Below, piece after piece: positions 6,782 to 12,732 of a DNA stretch of 12,732 bases. Each line of letters begins with the position of its first letter. Within the stretch, counting starts at the first letter, position 1. The stretch is from JBFHNV01 sp965365655 (GTDB lineage Bacteria; Pseudomonadota; Gammaproteobacteria; HK1), in the NCBI GenBank assembly GCA_965365655.1, contig CBDUCN010000132.1, forward strand, positions 1-12,732, read 5' to 3'. The notes beneath the pieces are model-generated. The model searched no databases and was not told the DNA's origin. It was given only the letters and a program-made list of their open reading frames with translations. Made by a program: the position numbers and the translations under genes.

Positions 6782-8908
6782 TCAGCCGAGCGCCGCGCGG
6801 CGCAGCGCGTCCGGCGTCAGCGGCAGGCGGCGCACGCGCAGGCCCGTCGCGTCGAACACCGCGTTCGCGATCGCGGCGCCGGCCGGGCCGCACGCCGCCT
6901 CGCCGACGCCCAGCGGCGGCTCGCCGGGGCGCTCGGCGATCGCGACCTCGATGTCCGGCACCTCGTCGAAACGCAGCACCGGGTAGCCGTCCCAGTCGCG
7001 GCTGAGCACGCCGTGCGCGTCGTGGCGCACCTCCTCGTGCAGGGTCCAGCTCGCCGCCTGCAGGAACCCGCCCTCGAGCTGCGCCGCGAGCCCGTCGGCG
7101 TCGACCACGCGGCCGGCGTCGGCCGCGATCACCGCGCGCTCGAGGCGCACCTTCGCGGCGTCGTCCACCCGCAGCGTGACCGCGACGGCGACCCACGCCT
7201 GGCGGTTCTTGTAGCGTGCGAAGCCGAGGCCGCGACCGCGTCCGTCGCGGCGCTCGCCGAGCCCCCCGGCCGCGCGCTCCAGCACCGCCGTCGCACGAGG
7301 GTCGGACAGGTGCGCGAGGCGAAGCGCGAGCGGATCGACGCCGGCGGCGTGCGCGAGCTCGTCCATGAAGCACTCGATCGCGAACACGTTCGCGAAGCCG
7401 CCCAGCGTGCGCAGCGCCGACGTGCGGTGCGGCAGGCCGCGCACCAGGTGCTTCACGATGCGCTTCTCGGGCAGCGCGTACAGCGGGTCCGCATTGCGGT
7501 GGATGCCGGTGTGGGTGCCGCGGGCGGGCGCGGGCACGAACGGCGGCGGCGGGTCCGGCAGCCAGCGCGACGCCAGCAGCCGCGCCGGCCCGGCGCCGCC
7601 GGCGCCCGGGCGCGGGCGCGCGAGGTGCGTGTCGCTGAAGCTCTCGTGCGACCAGCCGCGGATGCGTCCCGCGCGGTCCACGCTGGCGCGCATCCGCACT
7701 GCCATCGCGGAGCCGTACGGCTCCCACGCGTGCTCGTCCTCGCGGCTGAAGGTGAGCAGCACCATGCGGCCCGGCAGCGCCCGCGCGACCAGCGCCGCGT
7801 CCAGCGCGGCGTCGTCGGCGCCGTTGTGCCCGTAGCAGCCCGCGCCCGGCGCGTGCTCGACGCGCACGCGCTCCACCGGCAGGCGCAGCGCCTCGGCGAG
7901 GCTCGCGCGCAGCGGGTACACGCCCTGGCTGTGGGTCCAGACCTCCAGCGTCCCGTGCGCGAGACGCGCGAGCGCCGCGGACGGCCCCAGCGCGCCGTGC
8001 ATCTGGTACGGCCGCTCGTAGCACGCGTCCAGGGTCGCCACGGCATCGTCGGGCGCCGGCAGCGGCGGCGGCACCGGGTCGTCGGTCGGGGTGCCGTCGA
8101 CCACCGGCAGCGACTCGCGCGGGTTGTCGCGCAGGCGTTGGAACACGTCGCCGGCGTCCAGCCCCTCCCCCGGATCCCAGCGCGCGGCGGCGGCGACCCG
8201 CGCCGCCGCGCGCACCGCCGCGTGCTCGTCGGGCGCGGCGACCGCGAGGAAGCCGCCTTCACGCACCAGGTGCACGCCGTCGCCGGCCGCCGCGGCGTCG
8301 ACCGACAGCAGCCGCGCGTTCGCGTGCGGCGGGCGCACGACCCGGGCGTGCAGCATGCCGTCGACGCGGCGGTCGTGGAGGAAGCGCTCGGCTCCGGTGG
8401 CCAGCGACTCGGCGCGGCGCGCGCGCAGCGCCGCGAAGGCCGCGCCGTCGAGCGCGGCCGGGGCGTCCTCGTGCGCGGTGTCGACGTCCACCGCCAGGCG
8501 GCCGTCCGGCACCAGCTCGCGCACGCTGGCCGAGCGGTTGCCCGAGCGCTCGCGCACCAGCCCGTCCGCGAGCTCCAGCCCGGCGGCATCCGTCCCCAGC
8601 CGCGTGGCGGCGAGCGCGATCAGCGCGCGCCGCGCGGTGGCGGCGGCGAGGCGCACCGCCTCCCCGCAGTGCTCGATGGAGTTGCTGCCCGACGTCATGC
8701 CCTCGTCCGGCGACGCGCCGGTCACGACGGGCGCGACACGCACCCGGTGCGCGGGTGCGTGCAGCTCCGCGGCCGCGATCGCCGCGAGCGCGGTGGAGAT
8801 GCGCTGCCCGATCTCCACCTTGCCGCCGTGCACGACCACGGTGCCGTCGGGCTCGAAGGTGATCCACTGATCCACCCGCGGGTGGGCGGCGAGGCTGGGC
8901 GAGGTCAC
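6782..8908 (-). CDS. Molybdopterin-binding large subunit of a xanthine dehydrogenase-family hydroxylase
   Basis: A 708-residue catalytic subunit of a molybdenum hydroxylase, closest in appearance to the two-subunit isoquinoline 1-oxidoreductase/nicotinate dehydrogenase type. These enzymes insert water-derived oxygen into aldehydes or N-heterocycles and pass electrons to a [2Fe-2S] partner. Visible marks: VEIGQRIST (residues 31-39) and GMTSGSNSIEHCGEAVR (70-86) in the N-terminal half; THSQGVYPLR (325-334), GCYGHNGADD (357-366) and REDEHAWEPYG (389-399) around the cofactor; and GVGEAACGP near the C terminus, where Glu670 is the likely catalytic base. The C-terminal cytochrome c region found in some relatives is absent, as are a FAD domain and a signal peptide. 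The start is the GTG at 8908, whose bases overlap the stop of the [2Fe-2S] subunit gene (GTGA), implying coupled translation. The substrate cannot be told from sequence. Confidence 0.93.
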   Translation of the reverse strand: MTSPSLAAHPRVDQWITFEPDGTVVVHGGKVEIGQRISTALAAIAAAELHAPAHRVRVAPVVTGASPDEGMTSGSNSIEHCGEAVRLAAATARRALIALAATRLGTDAAGLELADGLVRERSGNRSASVRELVPDGRLAVDVDTAHEDAPAALDGAAFAALRARRAESLATGAERFLHDRRVDGMLHARVVRPPHANARLLSVDAAAAGDGVHLVREGGFLAVAAPDEHAAVRAAARVAAAARWDPGEGLDAGDVFQRLRDNPRESLPVVDGTPTDDPVPPPLPAPDDAVATLDACYERPYQMHGALGPSAALARLAHGTLEVWTHSQGVYPLRASLAEALRLPVERVRVEHAPGAGCYGHNGADDAALDAALVARALPGRMVLLTFSREDEHAWEPYGSAMAVRMRASVDRAGRIRGWSHESFSDTHLARPRPGAGGAGPARLLASRWLPDPPPPFVPAPARGTHTGIHRNADPLYALPEKRIVKHLVRGLPHRTSALRTLGGFANVFAIECFMDELAHAAGVDPLALRLAHLSDPRATAVLERAAGGLGERRDGRGRGLGFARYKNRQAWVAVAVTLRVDDAAKVRLERAVIAADAGRVVDADGLAAQLEGGFLQAASWTLHEEVRHDAHGVLSRDWDGYPVLRFDEVPDIEVAIAERPGEPPLGVGEAACGPAGAAIANAVFDATGLRVRRLPLTPDALRRAALG

Positions 8909-9390
8909 GGAGGCTTCCCGGCGCCCGCCGCGGCGGCCCGGCGCACGGCGCGCAGCACCCGCGGATGGCTTCCGCAGCGGCACAGGTGCGGCGCCAGCGC
9001 GGCGCGCACCGTCGCGTCGTCGGGGTCCGGATCGGCGCGCAGCAGCGCCGTCACCGCGACGACCAGCCCCGGGATGCAGTACCCGCACTGCCCCGCCCCC
9101 TCGTCGACGAAGGCCTGCTGCACCGGGCTCGGCCGCCCGGGCGCGCCGAGGCCCTCGCAGGTCACGATCGCGCGTCCCGCGAACGCGCCGGCCGGCGTCG
9201 CGCACGTGAAGGTCGCGACGCCGTCCACGAGCACCGCGCAGGCCCCGCACTGCTCCAGCCCGCAGCCCGCCTTCGCCGCGGTGAGCCCCAGCGCGTTGCG
9301 CAGCACCAGCAGCAGCGGCGTGGACGGGTCCACGTCCAGCGCATGCGCCACGCCGTTCACGTTCAGGTGCAGTCGGGGCGCTGACGGCAT
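8905..9390 (-). CDS. [2Fe-2S] small subunit of a xanthine dehydrogenase-family hydroxylase
   Basis: A 161-residue electron-transfer subunit with two [2Fe-2S] clusters. The N-terminal plant-ferredoxin-type cluster is bound by CGLEQCGAC (Cys43, 48, 51) and Cys63. The C-terminal helical cluster is bound by CGYC (Cys102, 105) and CRCG (Cys137, 139). All eight ligands are present, and the length is usual for the family. It passes electrons from the molybdenum centre of the protein encoded next, with which it overlaps by four bases. The final acceptor is unknown because no FAD subunit or cytochrome is encoded nearby. The ATG at 9390 is the only sensible start, though no clear ribosome binding site precedes it. 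It lies 50 bases after the AOR-family gene, with an inverted repeat in that gap. Confidence 0.95.
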   Translation of the reverse strand: MPSAPRLHLNVNGVAHALDVDPSTPLLLVLRNALGLTAAKAGCGLEQCGACAVLVDGVATFTCATPAGAFAGRAIVTCEGLGAPGRPSPVQQAFVDEGAGQCGYCIPGLVVAVTALLRADPDPDDATVRAALAPHLCRCGSHPRVLRAVRRAAAAGAGKPP

Positions 9391-9409
9391 GGGTGCGGGT
9401 TGCGGTGCT

Positions 9410-9437
9410 CGTGACGCGCGGCGCCGGCTGCGTCACG
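9410..9437. repeat. Inverted repeat between the AOR-family and [2Fe-2S] genes
   Basis: CGTGACGC at 9410-9417 and GCGTCACG at 9430-9437 are perfect reverse complements around a 12-base GC-rich centre. It fills most of the 50-base gap. There is no T run, so a full terminator is unlikely; it may be an mRNA-processing or attenuation hairpin, or a protein site. The pairing is seen, the role is unknown. Confidence 0.5.
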
Positions 9438-9440
9438 CGC

Positions 9441-11156
9441 TCAGCCGTGCGTCCTCCACCAGCGCTCGATGCTCGCGCGCACGTCCGCGCCGTGGAAGCG
9501 CGCCACCTTGTCGGACGGCGGCAGGCGCTCGTCGTAGAAGAACCCCGGCAGATCGTCGTCGTCCGTCGTGAAGCCGGCGGCGCGGTTGAACTCGTCCTCG
9601 AGGCGCAGGGTCTCGCGGCCGAGCGCCTCGAAGAACGACGCGTCGAACGCGGTCCCGACCGCGTCGTTGATCGCTGCGGCGATCATGTCCAGGTTGGTGT
9701 TGGTCACGCTGCGCCCGAAGATGCACAGGCCCAGCGAGTCGGCGGCGGCGGACAGCACCTGCGCCTCCATGCTCGCGTCGACGATCTCGTCGATGGACTT
9801 GTCGTGGGTCTGCATGCGCGGAACGTTACCCGCGGTGTGATCAGCGCCCTGCGCGGTCGCCATCATCGTCACGCCCGTCACCTCGATGACGCGCGGATCG
9901 TAGGCGCTGATCGCCTGCTTCTTCACGACCGGCACCCGCTGCACGCCGAAGTGTGCGCCCACGCGCGCGGTGCCCTGCGCGTACAGGCGGCCCTTGTCGG
10001 TACCGCGGCGGATCTCGTCCAGCACCTCGAACATGAACGCGACGTCGCCGAAGCGGCCGACGCCGGCATCCATCAGCACCGCGATCATCGCGCCGGTCTC
10101 GATGCTGTCGATGCCGAGGTCGTTCGCGACGTTGTTCAGGCGCGCCAGGTCGTCGGGATCGGTGAGCCCGCAGTTCGTGCCCATCAGGCCGAGCGTCTCG
10201 TACTCGACCGGCGAGGTGATCTCCTTGCCGTCGGCGTCGACGTAGACGTTGCTGCACTTGATCATGCAGCCGGGCATGCACGCGTGGGCCGTGTCACCGC
10301 CGCGCGCGAGGTTCAGCTCGCGGATGAACTCACCGCCCATCTTCATCCGCTCCTCCGTGCCGACCTGGCGCCCGGAGGTGAAGTTGTTCACCGGCAGTCC
10401 GCCGATGTAGTTCGTGAAGTCCGCCATGCTGGCGGTGCCCAGATTCGTGTACGTCGCGATCAGCTCGTCGGCCTTGAGCTTGCGGTTGTACTCCTTCACC
10501 GCCGACATGACCTTCTTGCGCTCGTGAAGCTCGGGCATGCGGTCGAGCTCGGCGACGATGGCCTTGACCTTCTTCGCGCCCATCACGGCGCCGACGCCGC
10601 CGCGCGCGGCGAGCCGCGACGGGCGGCGATCGGTGTCGCTGATCGCGATGCCCGCGAGCAGCCCGCGGTACTCGCCCACCGGCCCGCACAGCGCGAGGCT
10701 CACCTTCTTCCCGAAGCGCTCGTGCAGCCGCTCGGCGGCGTCGAAGTTGCCGAGGCCGAGCAGGTCCGCGGCGGGCTCGAAGGTCACGCTGCCGTCGCGC
10801 GCGAGGTGGATCAGCGTCCACTCGTCCGCGGCGCCGTGCAGGGTCAGCCCGGCGACGTGGAGCTGGCCCAGGGCCACGCCCAGGGTGCCGCCCGCGTTCG
10901 ACTCCTTGATCCCGCCGGTCAGCGGGCTCTTGCAGCCGATGCTGGTGCGGTTCGCGTTCGAGAAGTTGGTGCCGGCGAACGGCCCGGCGGAGACGATCAG
11001 CGGGTTGTGCGCGGACAGCGGATCCACCGTCGCGGCGCCGCTTTCGAGCAGCGTCTTCGCGATGAAGTAGCGGCCCGAACGCGCGATCGCGTCTGCGTCC
11101 AGCTCGCGGGCCGTGACCGTCCGGGTCCCGAGGTCGATGTCCAGGTACCTGCGCAT
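9441..11156 (-). CDS. Aldehyde ferredoxin oxidoreductase (AOR)-family tungsten/molybdenum protein
   Basis: A 571-residue member of the AOR family. These enzymes bind tungsten or molybdenum through two pterins plus one [4Fe-4S] cluster, and interconvert aldehydes and carboxylic acids. The N-terminal domain shows LIVSAGPFAG and RTSIGCKSPLTGGIKESNAG (about residues 53-89). Next come ALCGPVGE (155-162) and RGGVGAVMGAKKVKAIV (185-201), all typical pterin-binding features. Cluster ligands are probably Cys293, Cys297 and Cys301 in CMPGCMIKC, plus Cys478 in DSLGLCIFG. GADHTAGN (437-444) and the YETLGLMGTNCG region are also family-like. The length is near the usual 600. The ATG at 11156 has GGAGG five bases upstream (plus 11162-11166) and starts the protein at the conserved beta strand MRRYLDIDL. 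No signal peptide is seen. It is the first gene of a probable operon with the molybdenum hydroxylase. The substrate and the metal (W or Mo) cannot be assigned. Confidence 0.92.
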   Translation of the reverse strand: MRRYLDIDLGTRTVTARELDADAIARSGRYFIAKTLLESGAATVDPLSAHNPLIVSAGPFAGTNFSNANRTSIGCKSPLTGGIKESNAGGTLGVALGQLHVAGLTLHGAADEWTLIHLARDGSVTFEPAADLLGLGNFDAAERLHERFGKKVSLALCGPVGEYRGLLAGIAISDTDRRPSRLAARGGVGAVMGAKKVKAIVAELDRMPELHERKKVMSAVKEYNRKLKADELIATYTNLGTASMADFTNYIGGLPVNNFTSGRQVGTEERMKMGGEFIRELNLARGGDTAHACMPGCMIKCSNVYVDADGKEITSPVEYETLGLMGTNCGLTDPDDLARLNNVANDLGIDSIETGAMIAVLMDAGVGRFGDVAFMFEVLDEIRRGTDKGRLYAQGTARVGAHFGVQRVPVVKKQAISAYDPRVIEVTGVTMMATAQGADHTAGNVPRMQTHDKSIDEIVDASMEAQVLSAAADSLGLCIFGRSVTNTNLDMIAAAINDAVGTAFDASFFEALGRETLRLEDEFNRAAGFTTDDDDLPGFFYDERLPPSDKVARFHGADVRASIERWWRTHG

Positions 11157-11448
11157 GCCCGCCTCCGCCGTGCACTCAGTGTCTGCCCGACGACTATACG
11201 CACGTGCTGCCGCGGGCCGGCGGGCGGATGCCGGACGAACGCGGGTGGCGGAGGCGGCACGCGAAGCTCCACCGCGGCCCCCGGGGCCGGCGCGCACGGC
11301 CCGCGCGCCGTGCGGGAACGGCGCAGGAGTCCGGGCCGGCGCGGCCGTCCACGCCGGCGCGCGGCGCATGGACACATCGGGCATTCGCCGTGTGTGACGG
11401 CGCCCGCAGCGTTTACATTGCCTCATCGAAGCCCCACCGGAGCGTCCC
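11157..11448. promoter_or_regulatory. Divergent promoter region of the AOR operon and GrdB-like gene
   Basis: These 292 bases lie between the start codons of the two divergent units and must hold at least one promoter. On the minus strand, TATAGT at 11198-11193 is a fair -10 for the AOR-family gene, giving a leader of about 30 bases, but no -35 is seen 17 bases further up. On the plus strand, TACATT at 11414-11419 is a possible -10 for the GrdB-like gene, with CGGAG at 11438-11442 as its ribosome binding site. The middle part, about 11210-11380, is very GC-rich. I found no gene, tRNA or sigma-54 site here. Confidence 0.4.
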
Positions 11449-12672
11449 ATGGTCCGCCTCGCCGATCTCGAGGACAGCGACCGCGAGCACCTGCTCGCGA
11501 AGCCGTGCCCTGCATTCGCGACCTCGCCATTCGTCGCCGGACCGCCGCTGCCCCGGCGCCGGCTCGCGATCGTCACCACCGCCGGGCTCACCCGCCGCGG
11601 CGACGCGCCGTTCGCGCTGCGCAGCGGCGACTACCGCGTGATCCCCGGCGACACCGACGGCCGTGACCTCGTGATGAGCCACTCGTCGGTGAACTTCGAC
11701 CGCACGGGCTTCCAGCAGGACGTGAACGTGGTGTTCCCGATCGATCGCGCCCGCGAGGCGGTGGCCGGGGGGCGGCTGGGCTCGCTGGCCGCGTACCACT
11801 ACTCGTTCATGGGCGCGGCGCTGGACGCCGCCGGCTACGAGGCCGGCGCCCGCGAGCTGGCCGGCCTGCTGGCCCACGACCGCGTGGACGCGGTGCTGCT
11901 CTGCCCGGTGTGACCGAACTGCACGCGCGCCGTGAGCGCGCTGGCGCACTTCATCGAGGACGAGGGCATCGCCACCACCGGCATCAGCCTGGTGCGCGAG
12001 CACACCGCGGGCCTTCGCCCGCCGCGCTTCCTGTGGGTGCCGTTTCCGCTCGGGCGCCCGTTCGGCGCACCGGGCGACGCGGCCTTCCAGCGCCGCGTGC
12101 TGGACGCGGCGCTCGCGCTGCTGGAGCGCACCGACGGGCCGGTGATCCTGGAGGACTTCCCCGACGACGCGCCGGCGGCGGATCCCGGCGGCGCCGCGGA
12201 CGCGTGGGTGTGCCCGGTCGCCTTCGCGCCGCCGCCCGCGGATCCGGCCGATCTGCGCAGCGCGCTCGCGCGCGAGATCGCACAGCTCGAGCCCTGGCAC
12301 GCGCTGGCCGCCGAGCGCCGCGGGCGCACCAGCGTCGGACTCACCGGGCGCGCGCCGGACGAGGTCGCGGGCTGGCTCGCGGACTTCCTGGGCGGCACGC
12401 CGGCGCCGCTGCGCGAGGGCCTGACGCGGGGCGAGAGCGTGAAGCTCGCGTGCGAGGATCTGAAGGCCTTCTACAGCGAGGCCGGCACCGCGCGCCCGGG
12501 CCCGGTGGACGCGGACACGGTCGCGGACTGGCTGTGGGGCGAGACGGCGGCCGGGCGCCTGATGCTCGCGCTCGAGCCGGTGCTCGCGGCGCACGCCGAC
12601 GAGAGCCTGCGCACCGTCGCCGGCGATTATCTCGTGCCGCGCACGCAGGCGCACCGGCTGACAGGACGGTGA
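11449..12672 (+). CDS. GrdB/PrdB-family selenoprotein (glycine/betaine/sarcosine/D-proline reductase B-like), Sec at TGA 11911-11913
   Basis: Read through TGA at 11911-11913, this is a 407-residue protein of the selenoprotein B family of glycine/sarcosine/betaine/D-proline reductases. In clostridia these proteins cleave C-N bonds reductively with a Sec/Cys pair. The redox site reads LLCPV-U-PNCTRAV, with Cys152, Sec155 and Cys158. Upstream are GDYRVIPGD (60-68), SHSSVNFDRTGFQQDVNVVFP (77-97) and YHYSFMG (116-122). Downstream are HFIEDEGI and the segment PPRFLWVPFPLGRPFG, and the frame stays open to the next TGA. The ATG at 11449 follows CGGAG. No GrdA, GrdC/D, PrdA or thioredoxin gene is nearby, so classical glycine or proline reductase function is unlikely; the substrate is unknown. 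The stop codon lies inside repeat copy 2, so the last four residues are encoded by or next to the repeat. A standard caller would split the gene at 11913. Confidence 0.9.
11911..11941 (+). promoter_or_regulatory. UGA-Sec codon and candidate SECIS hairpin, GrdB-like gene
   Basis: After TGA at 11911-11913, GCGCGC at 11925-11930 pairs with GCGCGC at 11936-11941 around the loop CGTGA. An alternative register pairs 11924-11928 with 11936-11940 and leaves a 7-base loop. The GU in the loop is at bases 22-23 from the U of UGA, the position of the GU in the E. coli fdhF SECIS loop. GC-rich self-pairing is common in this genome, so the fold alone is weak evidence; its position is the stronger point. 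Confidence 0.5.
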
Positions 12673-12732
12673 AAAAACGCATCCTGCGCGTTTTCACCTC
12701 GCTGCGCCGAAGACGCGGTCTCCGGCTTGCTC
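12662..12732 (+). repeat. Structured interspersed repeat, copy 2 (cut by window end)
   Basis: This is the inverted partner of 6655-6725 (63 of 71 bases identical as reverse complement). GGTGAAAAAACGC at 12668-12680 pairs with GCGTTTTCACC at 12688-12698, apart from two bulged A residues, around the loop ATCCTGC. A second hairpin pairs GCCGAAGAC (12706-12714) with GTCTCCGGC (12718-12726) with one A-C mismatch. The TGA stop of the GrdB-like gene (12670-12672) is inside the first stem. The element may continue beyond the window. Confidence 0.8.

Noticed and set aside
6782..9390. A selenium-dependent molybdenum hydroxylase carrying labile (non-Sec) selenium
   Set aside because: The idea is tempting beside selA/selB, but the YqeB/YqeC-type genes linked to that class are not seen and nothing in the sequence distinguishes it from ordinary hydroxylases.

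Overview
This is a very GC-rich window from a Gram-negative bacterium. A signal peptide plus PEP-CTERM-type sorting tail, a sigma-54-type promoter and a bacterial SelA/SelB pair point to a proteobacterium, probably gammaproteobacterial; the lineage is an inference. The theme is selenium and metal-dependent redox chemistry. Two genes are interrupted by an in-frame TGA that I read as selenocysteine (Sec), and the genes for making and inserting Sec lie between them.

Layout, left to right. 2-895 (-): isoaspartyl peptidase/asparaginase-type Ntn hydrolase. 896-1300: 405-base divergent spacer with a 48-base dyad and a strong sigma-54-type promoter match pointing right. 1301-2032 (+): exported PEP-CTERM-like protein, followed by a hairpin. 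2255-2902 (+): peroxiredoxin-like selenoprotein with a U-P-Y-C active site, followed by a perfect GC hairpin. 2952-3134: GC-rich spacer with nothing I can name. 3135-5066 (-) selB and 5158-6564 (-) selA. 6565-6781: spacer with hairpins and copy 1 of a structured repeat. 6782-11156 (-): a likely operon of an aldehyde ferredoxin oxidoreductase-family protein, then a [2Fe-2S] subunit and a molybdopterin subunit of a xanthine dehydrogenase-family hydroxylase. 11449-12672 (+), divergent from that operon: a GrdB/PrdB-family selenoprotein with a C-x-x-U-x-x-C motif. 12662-12732: copy 2 of the repeat, inverted, cut by the window end.

How the parts fit. SelA converts Ser-tRNA(Sec) to Sec-tRNA(Sec) and SelB brings it to UGA codons marked by a SECIS hairpin. 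Both clients in the window have UGA followed by CCG, a Cys three residues later, and a candidate hairpin at the right distance. selC (tRNA-Sec) and selD were not found here. The AOR/molybdenum hydroxylase operon and the divergent GrdB-like gene form a redox cassette of about 6 kb with the same 71-base structured repeat at each end, each copy reading in the direction of transcription out of the cassette. All nine coding sequences end in TGA, so in this stretch the same codon serves as the only stop and as the Sec codon.
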